Positions 1 to 8,779 of a stretch of DNA of 64,000 nt are shown here, in pieces (the first letter of the stretch is position 1; each line of letters begins with the position of its first letter). The stretch comes from Chloroflexota bacterium. GTDB taxonomy: Bacteria; Chloroflexota; Anaerolineae; Anaerolineales; Villigracilaceae. The notes beneath the pieces were generated by a model that had not been told where the DNA came from, ran no database searches, and was given only the letters and a program-made list of their open reading frames with translations. The position numbers were made by a program, and so were the translations under genes. The stretch lies in the NCBI GenBank assembly GCA_016235425.1, contig JACRLC010000045.1, positions 26,561 through 90,560 on the forward strand. The letters run 5' to 3'.

Positions 1-2
1 AA

Positions 3-1331
3 CCGACCTGCGGGGTTGGCGCTTTTGTGGAAGCATCGGCAAGTTGCTTTCCCGACGCAAAAAAAATCATTGGCATTGAAGTCAACAAAGTTTATCTGGA
101 TGAATTAGAAAATCGAAAAAAACGTTTTAACCAAAACGACCGCATCAATTTAATACAGGGCGACTTTTTTGACTTTGATTGGAAGACCCTGCTTGAAGTT
201 GAAGGTTCGACTCTGGTAGTTGGCAATTTCCCCTGGGTTACGAATTCGCAACAGGGAGTAATTGGCGGAGTAAATCTTCCCACAAAAATCAATTTCCAAA
301 ACCGCAATGGCTTCGACGCCATGACGGGAAAAAGCAACTTCGATATTTCCGAATGGATGCTAATTCAAACGGCCAATTGGTTGAGGAATCGCAAGGGCTA
401 TCTTGCCATGTTGTGCAAAACGTCCGTAGCCAGAAAATTCCTAAGTCATCTTCATTCGGAAAAAATCGGCGTTTTGCGCTCAGCGATATTCGGCATTGAT
501 GCCAAGCGCCATTTCGATGTTTCCGTGGAAGCCTGTTTATTGTTCTGTGAATTCGACGCTCATTCCCATAATTACGATTACGATGTTTACGAAAACATGG
601 ACAGCCTAAAAAGCCAGCGGGTAGGCCATAGAAACGGTATTACTGTACGCGATTTGGATACCTTCGAGAGATTAAGTAAATACTATGGACACAATAAAAC
701 CAAGTGGCGTTCGGGCGTCAAACATGACTGCTCGGACGTAATGGAGTTTCGGAAAATCGGCAAAGATTACATTAATGGCCTGGACGAAATTATGGAAATT
801 GAGTCCACGTATCTGTACCCATTGCTGAAAGGTTCCGACGTCGCCAACAATCGCATTGACCAGACAAACCGTTATGTTCTCGTCACTCAAAAAGCCGTTG
901 GCGAGTCAACCCATCCAATCAAAAAGCTTGCCCCAAAGACTTGGGAGTATTTGGAATCCCATGCGAAATATCTCGATGAAAGAAAAAGCAGAATTTATCA
1001 GGATGCCCCTCGCTTCTCGATGTTTGGTGTAGGTCCTTATACCTTTGCGCCCTACAAAATAGCGATTTGCGGACTGTATAAAAAACTGGAGTTTCGCTTG
1101 ATCGGTCAGGTGGAAAATAAGCCGGCCGTTTTTGACGACACGGTATATTTTTTGAGCTTCAAAACAGAGCAGGAGGCAAATAAAGTTTTTGGGATTTTAT
1201 CTTCGCCTTTGGCAAAAGATTTTTATTCTGCCTTGATCTTTTGGGACGAAAAACGTCCCATCAAAAGCAGTGTACTAAATAGCCTGGATTTACAGCAATT
1301 CGAAAGCACACAAGTTCTCAGGTTGTTTTAG
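3..1331 (+). CDS. Adenine-specific DNA methylase, 5'-truncated by window edge
   Basis: SAM-dependent N6-adenine DNA methyltransferase fragment of 442 visible residues. The frame is open to the left edge and begins with PTCGVGAF, the SAM-binding motif I, so the true start lies outside the window; the first in-frame GTG (27) sits inside this motif and cannot be the start. Catalytic motif IV reads NFPW at about residues 75-78, a variant of the NPPY/NPPW tetrapeptide of adenine methylases. The remaining 360 residues would hold the target-recognition region, as in Eco57I-like enzymes. No nuclease motif is visible. The coding sequence is richer in A/T than the genes that follow, which hints at acquisition by transfer as part of a restriction or defence locus located to the left. 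Confidence 0.8.
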   Translation, partial: PTCGVGAFVEASASCFPDAKKIIGIEVNKVYLDELENRKKRFNQNDRINLIQGDFFDFDWKTLLEVEGSTLVVGNFPWVTNSQQGVIGGVNLPTKINFQNRNGFDAMTGKSNFDISEWMLIQTANWLRNRKGYLAMLCKTSVARKFLSHLHSEKIGVLRSAIFGIDAKRHFDVSVEACLLFCEFDAHSHNYDYDVYENMDSLKSQRVGHRNGITVRDLDTFERLSKYYGHNKTKWRSGVKHDCSDVMEFRKIGKDYINGLDEIMEIESTYLYPLLKGSDVANNRIDQTNRYVLVTQKAVGESTHPIKKLAPKTWEYLESHAKYLDERKSRIYQDAPRFSMFGVGPYTFAPYKIAICGLYKKLEFRLIGQVENKPAVFDDTVYFLSFKTEQEANKVFGILSSPLAKDFYSALIFWDEKRPIKSSVLNSLDLQQFESTQVLRLF

Positions 1332-1731
1332 GAAACCTGAAGAACCTGCCTGCAAACGAGATGGCTGTCTTTTCGTGAAGCAAGGGTCTCGTCCCATTAT
1401 TGTTCTGTCCGCGCCGATGGAAATAATTTGTATGCTCTTCACCGATGATCCATCTTCTGGTTTAGTTTTCCCGCTGAACTTTGGCGGGGTTTTGACGGGG
1501 AGTCCAGGCGCTCAATCCGCTGTGTAGCATCATGTCTCGATGGAAATCGTCCTCTGGCCGAATGTCTGGCATAGCTGGCATGCGCTTGTACCACAACTAC
1601 CAAAGGCGACGCACGCACTCGAAGCGCTCTGTTCAGCCATTCGCCGGTTCATAATCCAACCTCCTCGTTTTGGATACAGTTACACTGCATCCTGCTCCTG
1701 AACAAACAAGGAGCGAGGTTATTCGCGGTAA
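1332..1731. other. 400-bp gap without a recognisable gene
   Basis: No open frame of convincing length or composition on either strand. A short hairpin CCCGC/GCGGG followed by GTTTTG (about 1470-1494) could be a weak terminator on the plus strand for the methylase, but it lies 140 bases downstream of the stop. The rest (1500-1700) may be degraded coding or mobile sequence between the foreign-looking methylase and the conserved housekeeping run; I recognise nothing in it. Confidence 0.4.
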
Positions 1732-2406
1732 TCAAGCGCCAAAGACTTGAAGTATTTGCACCGTTGCACTGGGGGAAACAATCAGCACGTAATCGCGAAT
1801 ATCCTGCAAATGAGACTCAACCGTCTCAGGGCTGATCCCTGCTGGGGCATACACGGCAAATAGAACATTGCGTGTCGAAGCCGTGATCTGCGTCCGCTGA
1901 TCGGGGCCGTAGACGATGCTTGAAATGATTCCCGCTTGATCGGACATCACCATGTCTCCCGCTTTCAAAGCCTGCTCCTGTCCGCGGAGCAAAGTGTAGT
2001 TTTCAGCGCCGCTGGCAACGCTCAAAGTGACCGGCAATTGCAGTTTGTCGAGATCGTGGCCCGCCGTGAGAAGCAGGTTCTTGATCTCGGCCATGAACAT
2101 GGCTTCCACGAGCGCGGCCACGCTGGGAATGGATCGGTCTTTGAAGAGGATCGATTCCAGTTGCGCCTGGACGTGATAGGTCTTCTTGAATCCTTTGTAA
2201 TAGGCGTTGTACGCCGCGATGGCCGGGATTGCTTCGAGCGCTTTGCGATCCTGCCCGGCGAATTGGGCGCGCAGTTCACTTTCCAGTTCTTTCTTGCGGT
2301 CTTCCAGGTCGGGATGAGAGGGGGGATTATCCACTGCGCGCATGACGAGAATGCCTGCATGAGCATCAGGGTAGGTTTCTTTCCAGGCATCGGTGACTTC
2401 GAACAT
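1732..2406 (-). CDS. B3/B4 tRNA-binding domain protein (PheT-related)
   Basis: A 224-residue stand-alone B3/B4 domain, the module found in the beta subunit of phenylalanyl-tRNA synthetase (COG3382-type proteins). Typical features are the N-terminal segment with a charged helix (ELESELRAQF), the YNAYYKGFKKT stretch, and the conserved SIPSVAALVEAMFMAEI helix. Stand-alone members are thought to act as trans-editing or tRNA-binding proteins; that role is inferred. An AAAGGA ribosome-binding site lies 6 bases before the ATG. It is the last gene of a minus-strand series with DUF2277 and holB directly upstream (18-base gap). Confidence 0.8.
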   Translation of the reverse strand: MFEVTDAWKETYPDAHAGILVMRAVDNPPSHPDLEDRKKELESELRAQFAGQDRKALEAIPAIAAYNAYYKGFKKTYHVQAQLESILFKDRSIPSVAALVEAMFMAEIKNLLLTAGHDLDKLQLPVTLSVASGAENYTLLRGQEQALKAGDMVMSDQAGIISSIVYGPDQRTQITASTRNVLFAVYAPAGISPETVESHLQDIRDYVLIVSPSATVQILQVFGA

Positions 2407-2424
2407 AAAGAAATCCTTTAGTGG

Positions 2425-2643
2425 TTATTCCTGCAAGATCTTTATGGCTGCAGGCAATTCGCTGAGCAATCTTTGAGTTGCCAGTGCGATCTCTTCGACT
2501 GCAAGATCGAATGCCGCTTCGTTCGCGCGTGACGGCTTCCGATACCCGCTGACCTTCCTCACATATTGCAACGCGGCCTCACGGATTTCCTCCTCCGTCA
2601 CGGTATGGTCCATATTTCGTAAAGGTTTAATGCTTCTGCACAT
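2425..2643 (-). CDS. DUF2277 family protein
   Basis: Small soluble protein of 72 residues beginning MCRSIKPLRN, the signature start of the DUF2277 family, whose function is unknown. An in-frame ATG four codons upstream exists, but the family start and the spacing favour 2643: this ATG lies one base beyond the holB stop codon, so the two genes are probably translationally coupled. The body is helical (EEIREAALQYVRKVSG) and matches the full family length. Confidence 0.85.
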   Translation of the reverse strand: MCRSIKPLRNMDHTVTEEEIREAALQYVRKVSGYRKPSRANEAAFDLAVEEIALATQRLLSELPAAIKILQE

Positions 2644-2644
2644 T

Positions 2645-3640
2645 TCAAGCTCCAATCTTTGGCCAATCCAACAATAAGACTTCAGCCAGTAACCGCGAAT
2701 TTACATTTCGTTCCAGTTTATCCAACCCATCTTCCAAATCGCTCACCACGCGCCGCGCAGTGGACAAGTCTAGGCGGCCCGCGAGGAATTCGATTTCCAT
2801 GTTGCGATCTACGTTGATGAGCGGAGTCTCGGCCTGTGCCACGCGCAACATCACGTCGCGCCAGTACGAAAGCCATGTCAGGATTGTCTGACGCATGGAA
2901 TCCTTGTCTTTGGCGAGCTTTTCGGCGTAGGCGAATTTTTCCACGCGCGCGGCGGGCAATAAAGTTTGCAGGTCGTTCAATCGTTCTTCGCGTTTTTCAA
3001 GCAGGGTCGCGTCTTTGGATAATCTGCGGGCATAACCGGGGCGGCCCCCGCTGATGTGCGAGATGAGGCGGGCGCGTTCCTCGTCCACGCCGCGCCCGCG
3101 CAGGTCCGCTTCGATGGCCTCGACGGGCAATGGGCGCAATCGCAGAATTTCACAGCGCGAGACAATGGTCGGCAATAATTGTTCAGGGTTATCGGCGGTG
3201 AGGATCAATACCGCGTGCGAGGGCGCTTCCTCCAAAGTTTTCAGCAAAGCATTTGCGGCGTTATCGTTGGCTTCCTGGAATCGTAAAAAGATCGCCACAC
3301 GGAATTTGGATTGATACGGCTTGAGTGAAAGCGAGTGTTGCACTTCGCGCACCTGATCCACTTTGAGAGTCCCGCCTTCGGATTCGGCTTGTATGACGGC
3401 CAGGTCGGGATGTCTCTGTTCTTCGATCTGTTTGCAATCACGGCAAATGCTGCATGGCTCACCGGGAGCGATGGGTCTCTCGCAGTTCAATGCCTGGGCG
3501 AGACGCAATGCCAAAGTCCGGCGGCCCAGACCGGGAGGTCCCGCGAAAAGATACGCATGGCGAAGCCCGTCATGTTTGAGATGATGGCGGAGCATGTCCA
3601 CTGCCCATTCGTGGCCGAGTAAATTCCAGTTATCAGTCAT
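2645..3640 (-). CDS. holB: DNA polymerase III delta' subunit
   Basis: Clamp-loader subunit delta' (331 residues), an AAA+ protein that with tau/gamma and delta opens the sliding clamp. The N-terminal AAA+ domain has a P-loop GPPGLGRRT at residues 34-42 in which the usual lysine is arginine; delta' is not the ATP-hydrolysing subunit in characterised loaders, so this fits. A zinc module has C53, C63, C66 and C69. The conserved NALLKTLEEAP helix and SRC sensor motif follow, then a helical collar domain. The stop codon nearly touches the DUF2277 start, indicating an operon. Palindromic repeats fill the region upstream of the start. Confidence 0.93.
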   Translation of the reverse strand: MTDNWNLLGHEWAVDMLRHHLKHDGLRHAYLFAGPPGLGRRTLALRLAQALNCERPIAPGEPCSICRDCKQIEEQRHPDLAVIQAESEGGTLKVDQVREVQHSLSLKPYQSKFRVAIFLRFQEANDNAANALLKTLEEAPSHAVLILTADNPEQLLPTIVSRCEILRLRPLPVEAIEADLRGRGVDEERARLISHISGGRPGYARRLSKDATLLEKREERLNDLQTLLPAARVEKFAYAEKLAKDKDSMRQTILTWLSYWRDVMLRVAQAETPLINVDRNMEIEFLAGRLDLSTARRVVSDLEDGLDKLERNVNSRLLAEVLLLDWPKIGA

Positions 3641-3649
3641 CAGTTATCC

Positions 3650-3780
3650 GGTGGTCGAGTAGCCCCGAATGGTTTTTGAGGGGCGTATCGAGACCACAAA
3701 GTTTCAAGTAATCTTTTGTTTTTATGTTAACTGTTGGTCTCGATACGGCCTCGCAAATTGCGCTCGGCCTACTCGACCAA
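3650..3780. repeat. GGTCTCGATAC/TACTCGACC palindromic repeat pair
   Basis: Two adjacent imperfect palindromes of one family. Unit 1 (3650-3698) has arms GGTGGTCGAGTAGCCCC and GGGGCGTATCGAGACCAC; unit 2 (3734-3780) has arms TTGGTCTCGATACGGCC and GGCCTACTCGACCAA. The first is nearly repeated at 41462-41510, and a decayed copy is at 39283-39322. They lie in gaps only, consistent with REP-type elements; in transcripts from either strand they would fold into hairpins. Confidence 0.8.
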
Positions 3781-3810
3781 CGGAGTACTCTCGTCCCCAA
3801 TCGTCAATCG

Positions 3811-4728
3811 TCATTCCTGACCCGCGCGCAATCTCAAATAAGATTCATATCGTTCGCGATGGATCTTCCCTGCCTCCAACGCGGCTTGCACCGCGCAGCC
3901 CGGCTCGTGGGTGTGCGTGCAGTCGCTGAACTGGCATTCGGCCACCAGCGGCGCGAGTTCGGGGAAATACGCGTCCATCTCTTCGGGTTCGGTGTCCCAC
4001 AGCGCCAGCGACTTCCATCCCGGCGTATCGGCCACGTAACCGCCGCCTGCGACCGCAAACATTTGCCGCGTCACGGTGGTGTGTTTGCCTTTATCCACCG
4101 CGGTGCTTATTTCGTTCACGGCCAGTCCAAGCCCGGGTTGCATGGCGTTCAACAAGCTGGACTTTCCCACGCCGCTTGGCCCGGCCAGCGCGGAGATTTT
4201 ATTCTTCAACGCGTCATGCAGTTCATCCACGCCGATATTTTTTTTCACCGACGTGTAAATTACGCGGTAACCGATGCTTTCATATAGACCAAAAATTTCA
4301 TCTGCATTTTCCACAAGGTCAACTTTATTCGCGATAATGAGCGGCGGTATCTTCTGCTTCTCCGCGATGACGAGGAAACGGTCGAGCATTCTCAATTTTG
4401 GATTTGGATGCGCGCACGCGAAAACGAAGACGGCCTGATCGGCATTTGCCAGCAAAACCTGCTGATACTCACCCTGGGGCCTCGGGTCGAGCCGGACGAT
4501 GGCCTGCTTCCGTTTTTCGACCTCTTCGATCACCCCGCTTTTATCTGCCAACACCGTGATCCGCACGCGGTCGCCCAGCGCGGCAATATCACCGACGGCC
4601 CTGCCCTGCTTCAACTTCCCGCGCAACTGACAAACAACAAGGCCCTGCCCGGTTTCCACTGTAAAGAAACCAGACTGGGCCCGGATGATCAAACCTCGTA
4701 AAGTTGATTCGTTGGTCAATGTTTTCAA
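3811..4728 (-). CDS. rsgA: Small ribosomal subunit biogenesis GTPase RsgA
   Basis: Circularly permuted GTPase of 305 residues that acts late in 30S subunit maturation. The order of motifs is the diagnostic G4-G1-G3: NKVD (134-137), GPSGVGKS (183-190), DTPG (234-237). An OB-fold precedes them and a C-terminal zinc finger follows with C265, C270, H272 and C278 (C-x4-C-x-H-x5-C). Length and domain order are normal for the family. A palindromic hairpin at 4732-4761 lies just upstream, between this gene and the penicillin-binding protein gene on the same strand. Confidence 0.95.
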   Translation of the reverse strand: MKTLTNESTLRGLIIRAQSGFFTVETGQGLVVCQLRGKLKQGRAVGDIAALGDRVRITVLADKSGVIEEVEKRKQAIVRLDPRPQGEYQQVLLANADQAVFVFACAHPNPKLRMLDRFLVIAEKQKIPPLIIANKVDLVENADEIFGLYESIGYRVIYTSVKKNIGVDELHDALKNKISALAGPSGVGKSSLLNAMQPGLGLAVNEISTAVDKGKHTTVTRQMFAVAGGGYVADTPGWKSLALWDTEPEEMDAYFPELAPLVAECQFSDCTHTHEPGCAVQAALEAGKIHRERYESYLRLRAGQE

Positions 4729-4731
4729 GGG

Positions 4732-4761
4732 GGAGTCCGAAGTCGGGAGACTTCGGACTCC
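4732..4761. repeat. Palindrome acting as possible terminator
   Basis: Perfect inverted repeat, 13-base arms GGAGTCCGAAGTC and GACTTCGGACTCC around a GGGA loop. It sits 6 bases after the stop of the penicillin-binding protein gene and just before rsgA on the minus strand. It lacks a clear T-run, so it may be a REP-like element used for attenuation or mRNA protection rather than a classical terminator. Confidence 0.7.
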
Positions 4762-4767
4762 AAAATA

Positions 4768-7017
4768 TTATGGCTTCTTCGTCTTGGTCGGAATGCCGCC
4801 AATTGGAGTTGGGGTCTTGAGCACACCGTACGTTGACTCAAACCACAGGAAGCCCTGCGGCGTGCCGGTGTAGTAAACATCCACCATGCGCTGGAAGATC
4901 GGTGCGGCGTAGTCGGAACCCTCGCCAATGTTCTCCACGATGACGGCAATGGCGATATCGGGCAGGGTGGAGTTTTCGCTGTTCATGGTGTAACCGGCGA
5001 ACCACGCGTGAGGCTTGCCACTGCCTGATTCGGCTGTGCCGGTTTTACCAGCCACCGGCACTTGCAAACCGCGTAGTCGGAAGTTGGCCGTACCGCGCGG
5101 GTTATCCACCACCATTTGCAGGGCTTCCTGCAAGATTTGCAGGTTTTCAGAGCGCATGGGCAGGGTGCCGCGCGCTTCGGGTTTGAACACCTCAACCGGT
5201 TCGCCTTCAACCGGCTGGATTCTCTCGATGATCTGAGGCCGGTATAAGGTCCCGCCGTTTCCGACCGCGGCGATGAAGGAGGCGACTTGCAGGGGAGTCA
5301 CCTGTACGCCGCCCTGACCGATGGCCTGGTTGGTCGCGTCAATTTCATTTGCGGGGATCGGGATTGCGCCGGTGGCTTCGGTGATCTGGTCAATGCCGGT
5401 GGACGAACCGAGGCCAAAACCTTTTGCCATGTTGGCAATGTCGCTGGCGCGGTCGAAGTTATAAAGATCAAGGCCGATGTGCCAGAAATATGGGTTGCAG
5501 GAGCGCATCAACCCTTCCTGCAAAGTAAGCAAACCAGAGGGTAATTCGGAAGAACCGTCACATTCCTGGCCCGCCGCGATGGAATCCTGGCAGTGTTGCC
5601 ATGTCCAATCGTGAAGGACGGGGCCGCCGTATTGTTCCAGTTCTTTAAACTCATACTGGCAATCGTAAGTTGTTTCTTTTAGATACAAACCGCTTTCGAG
5701 CGCGGCGGCGAAGGTGATGATCTTGAAAACCGAACCGAGCGGGTATTGTCCCTGAGCGGCGCGGTTGACGAGAGGTTGATCCGTGTCGTTCAACAAGTCT
5801 GTAAGCCGCTCGATGTTTGGATTGGTTGGCTCGAAGAGGTTTGCATCGAAGCTGGGTGAGGAAGCCATGGCCAGCACGCGCCCGGTGTCGCGTTCGAGCA
5901 CAACCACTGCCGCGCCGTCGAATTCCTGAATGACTTGTTCGGCGTAGAACTGGAGGCTTCTATCAATGGTGAGATAAACCGATTCTGCGGGTTGTGGATT
6001 GCTCTCGCCCAATTTGGTGATGATCTGGCCCGTTGTGGGATTGATTACATATAACGATCCGCCGTGCTTGCCGGCAAGGTACCCTTCGGCAGATTTTTCT
6101 ATGCCGGACATGCCCACTTTTTCATTGCCGCGATAACCGAGGCGGCGATATTGATCCAGCTCTTCAGGGGAGATCAGTTGAGTATAGCCAACGACCTGGG
6201 AGGCGAGTCCCTGGTCGAAATAATAGCGGGAGTTGTATTCGTTGATGACCAGTCCGCCGGGGTTGATCGCCAGCAGGCGTTCTGCTTCCTCCCGCGTGCC
6301 TTCGCACATCGGGAGATACCAGTCCAGGCCTGCGCTTGTGATCGTGGCTTCCAATTCCTCCTGCTTAAAGCCGCACAAGTTTGCCAGTTCACTGATCAAT
6401 GTGCCTTGTGTCTTCGGGTTGATATTTCCGGAGATGACGCCAAAGGCAAAGGCATCGGCCTGGGCAACGATTGGCAGTCCGTCTTTATCGTAAATATTGC
6501 CGCGTGCCGGAACCTGGTAGTCCATTTGCAGGGCGTTGCCTCCCGCCAGTTCGGGCAGGATCAGGCCGTCTTCCCATTGCACTTTCCATTCGCCGTTTTC
6601 GAGGGCGAGACGCATAACGATATCGCGCTGAATGTCGCCGACCAATACGGTGTGGTAGGTGATGCGGTAGGCTGTCTCAGCGGCGTAGGGGCTGAGGAGC
6701 GAAGAGACCAGCTCAAAGTCCAGGCTGGATGCGCTCATGGTGTTGAGGGTGTCGTTGTAGCGTTTGGTGAAGTCATCCTGCGTGATGGAGTCACGGCTGG
6801 CTTGAGTCAACATTGCGTACATGCCGGGGAAGTCATTGGCTTTGAGCGCGTCCAAATATGCCTTGACCGCGGCCTGCGCGTCCGGCGCGGGGGTGATGCC
6901 AACGTGTGGCGGAGACAACGGTGTGGGCGATGGGCCAAAGATTGGCACTGCGTTTGAACTGCATGCTGTAAGAAAACTTGCAATCAGGAATAAATTCAAC
7001 CAACGAGATGCTTTCAT
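4768..7017 (-). CDS. Class B penicillin-binding protein, lipoprotein with NTF2-like domain
   Basis: Peptidoglycan DD-transpeptidase of 749 residues. It starts with a lipoprotein signal peptide (lipobox LTAC, Cys19), so it should be anchored to the outer face of the membrane by lipid rather than by a transmembrane helix. Next comes an NTF2-like MecA_N domain (about 45-155), a PBP dimerisation domain beginning PARGNIYD, and the transpeptidase domain with SVFK (S429, K432), SCN (506-508) and KTG (658-660). MecA_N-containing PBPs are typical of Gram-positive low-affinity types. An AAAGGAAA ribosome-binding site precedes the ATG. Maf lies 15 bases upstream on the same strand. Confidence 0.92.
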   Translation of the reverse strand: MKASRWLNLFLIASFLTACSSNAVPIFGPSPTPLSPPHVGITPAPDAQAAVKAYLDALKANDFPGMYAMLTQASRDSITQDDFTKRYNDTLNTMSASSLDFELVSSLLSPYAAETAYRITYHTVLVGDIQRDIVMRLALENGEWKVQWEDGLILPELAGGNALQMDYQVPARGNIYDKDGLPIVAQADAFAFGVISGNINPKTQGTLISELANLCGFKQEELEATITSAGLDWYLPMCEGTREEAERLLAINPGGLVINEYNSRYYFDQGLASQVVGYTQLISPEELDQYRRLGYRGNEKVGMSGIEKSAEGYLAGKHGGSLYVINPTTGQIITKLGESNPQPAESVYLTIDRSLQFYAEQVIQEFDGAAVVVLERDTGRVLAMASSPSFDANLFEPTNPNIERLTDLLNDTDQPLVNRAAQGQYPLGSVFKIITFAAALESGLYLKETTYDCQYEFKELEQYGGPVLHDWTWQHCQDSIAAGQECDGSSELPSGLLTLQEGLMRSCNPYFWHIGLDLYNFDRASDIANMAKGFGLGSSTGIDQITEATGAIPIPANEIDATNQAIGQGGVQVTPLQVASFIAAVGNGGTLYRPQIIERIQPVEGEPVEVFKPEARGTLPMRSENLQILQEALQMVVDNPRGTANFRLRGLQVPVAGKTGTAESGSGKPHAWFAGYTMNSENSTLPDIAIAVIVENIGEGSDYAAPIFQRMVDVYYTGTPQGFLWFESTYGVLKTPTPIGGIPTKTKKP

Positions 7018-7032
7018 TCGTTTCCTTTCAAT

Positions 7033-7704
7033 TCACCCGGCTGTTTCACCGCGTAAGATTGCGTATGTGACGGGGCAATCGTAGCTCAGGAAGTTTTGGC
7101 AGTTGGCGGATATATCCCCGCTGGGATGGACATCGAATTTTCGCAGGGCGCGCACGAGATGGCAAAGCGGCAGTCCCATCACGCTGGCGTAACATCCCTG
7201 CATGGATTCGACGGGTTTGAAATTCGGATGCTGGATGGCATAAGCTCCGGCCTTGTCGAGCGGGTCGCCGCTTAGAACGTAGGCTGAGAGTTCATCGTCG
7301 GAATAGGAACGCATCGGCACATCGGTGACGCATAACTCGGTGAGCATTTTCTCCTGGCGGACGTGATATATCGCCAGTCCTGTGTATACCTGATGAGCAT
7401 GACCGCGCAATTGTTTGAGCATTTTTTCGGCTTCGGCCATGTCATTTGGCTTGCCGAGGATCATGCCGCCGTCCACCACGGCGGTATCCGCGGCGACAAC
7501 AATATTTTCGGGATGCGCTTTTTCGGCTATGGCCAGCGCTTTTTCTTTCGCCAGCCGCAAAACATATTCGCCAGGCGTTTCGCCTTCCAGTTGACTCTCG
7601 TCAACATCTGAGACGGAAATGTTGAACATCCAGTTCCCAAGCGCCAGTAACTGTCTGCGGCGCGGGGAGTTCGATGCCAAAAGCAATACGGGTTTGTCAA
7701 TCAC
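7033..7704 (-). CDS. maf: Maf family nucleotide pyrophosphatase
   Basis: House-cleaning nucleoside triphosphate pyrophosphatase of 223 residues that hydrolyses non-canonical or modified NTPs. It opens with LLASNSPRRRQLL, the Maf substrate-binding motif, followed by the E-x-P-x-EYVLRLAKEKA segment and VVAADTAVV with the catalytic acidic residue. The C-terminus runs about 25 residues past the usual family end (after VRALRKF), with two cysteines of unknown importance. It precedes the penicillin-binding protein gene on the same strand by 15 bases, so the two are probably cotranscribed. Confidence 0.92.
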   Translation of the reverse strand: MIDKPVLLLASNSPRRRQLLALGNWMFNISVSDVDESQLEGETPGEYVLRLAKEKALAIAEKAHPENIVVAADTAVVDGGMILGKPNDMAEAEKMLKQLRGHAHQVYTGLAIYHVRQEKMLTELCVTDVPMRSYSDDELSAYVLSGDPLDKAGAYAIQHPNFKPVESMQGCYASVMGLPLCHLVRALRKFDVHPSGDISANCQNFLSYDCPVTYAILRGETAG

Positions 7705-8190
7705 GCGCAGAATTCTAACACAGAGTTTTTTGCATCATTAATTCGTCTTGAGCGGAGCGTAACGCAGTCGAAAGACGAGGATGATGTCAAGTTTATATTT
7801 TCATGACACCTGCGCTTCGACTGCGGGACAGACGAACACTGTCCCTCCGCTCAGCACGAAGGCTTCGTCCTGAGCGGAGCGTAACGCAGTCGAAGGACGG
7901 GAATCATGTGCAGAGGCTTCGTCCTGAGCGGAGCGCAGCGCAGTCGAAGGACGGGGATCATGTCAAGTTTATATTTTCGTGGCAACCGCGCTTCGACCCT
8001 TCGACAAGCTCAACCCAACAGCTCAGGGCAACGCTGCAGGACAGACGAACGCTTCGATAAACTCAGCGCGTCGCACTGTCACTCCGCTTATATCGTCCCG
8101 ATGCTTTTTCGGGAGCGCGAAAACTCCTCTGGCATGTTCTCCGCTCGCGTTGTACAATGCGGGAAAAATCTGTCTAGTCAGGAGGCGGAC
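7705..8190. repeat. Gap filled with short interspersed repeats
   Basis: Divergent gap between maf and xpt. Three copies of CGTCCTGAGCGGAGCG-type repeats that end in CAGTCGAAGGACG lie at 7743-7778, 7863-7899 and 7916-7953. The segment ATGTCAAGTTTATATTTTC follows two of them (7783-7801 and 7958-7978), showing local duplication. A related CTTCGACAAGCTCAACCCA unit is at 7996-8014. No gene is supported; apparent open frames here arise from the repeats. The last 50 bases must hold the xpt promoter; TACAAT at 8153-8158 is a possible -10 box without a good -35. Confidence 0.75.
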
Positions 8191-8769
8191 GTGAAGGAAC
8201 TGCAAGAGCGAATTTTGAGAGATGGTCAGATTCTGGGCGGTGGAATCTTGAAAGTGGATAGTTTTGTGAATCATCAGGTGGACCCGTTGTTGATGGATGC
8301 CTGTGGCAGGGAATTTGCGCGGCGCTTCGCTAATGTCGGTGCGACGAAGGTGCTGACTGCGGAGATTTCAGGCATTGCCCCCGCCCTGACCACCGCGATC
8401 CATCTTGGGCTTCCGGTGGTGTACGCGCGCAAAACCAAGCCGGTCACCATGCCGGACCAGGTCTATCTCACGCTTGCACCCTCGCACACGAAGGGACGCA
8501 TGGTGGAGCTGATCGTCTCGCCGGAATACCTGGCGCACGATGAAAAGGTGTTGATCATTGACGACTTCCTCGCTTCCGGCGCGACCATCCTCGGCCTCGT
8601 CCGTTTGGCGGAGGCTTCGGGGTCGCATATCGTGGGCATCGGTGCGTTGATCGAGAAGCTCTTCGAGGGCGGACGCGAGGCGCTCAAGCCGCTGGGTGTG
8701 CAGGTCGAGTCGCTGGCGTGTATTACTTCGCTGGATGAGGGGAAAATCACTTTTGGCGAACCGGCGTAG
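8191..8769 (+). CDS. xpt: Xanthine phosphoribosyltransferase
   Basis: Purine-salvage phosphoribosyltransferase of 192 residues converting xanthine and PRPP to XMP. It aligns by eye with Bacillus-type Xpt: KELQERI start, LKVDSFVNHQVDP near the N-terminus, and the PRPP-binding loop VLIIDDFLASGA. The frame is open further upstream, but that part is repeat sequence; the GTG at 8191 has a strong AGGAGG site 4 bases before it and gives the family length. XMP is the substrate of GMP synthase, encoded two genes downstream on the same strand, so the cluster serves guanine nucleotide supply. No purine riboswitch was seen upstream. Confidence 0.92.
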   Translation: MKELQERILRDGQILGGGILKVDSFVNHQVDPLLMDACGREFARRFANVGATKVLTAEISGIAPALTTAIHLGLPVVYARKTKPVTMPDQVYLTLAPSHTKGRMVELIVSPEYLAHDEKVLIIDDFLASGATILGLVRLAEASGSHIVGIGALIEKLFEGGREALKPLGVQVESLACITSLDEGKITFGEPA

Positions 8770-8779
8770 TACGTGTGGC

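Noticed and set aside
1332..1731. Integron attC site or insertion-sequence remnant
   Set aside because: No core GTTRRRY/RYYYAAC pair and no terminal inverted repeat could be identified.
6064..6957. 297-codon plus-strand frame inside the penicillin-binding protein gene
   Set aside because: Antisense shadow of a gene with clear motifs on the other strand.
7743..7953. Possible CRISPR array
   Set aside because: Only three repeats, unequal spacing, duplicated flanks, and no cas genes; they belong to a dispersed repeat family.
7906..8190. Upstream extension of the xpt reading frame
   Set aside because: Open but made of interspersed repeats; the GTG at 8191 has a strong AGGAGG and gives the family length.
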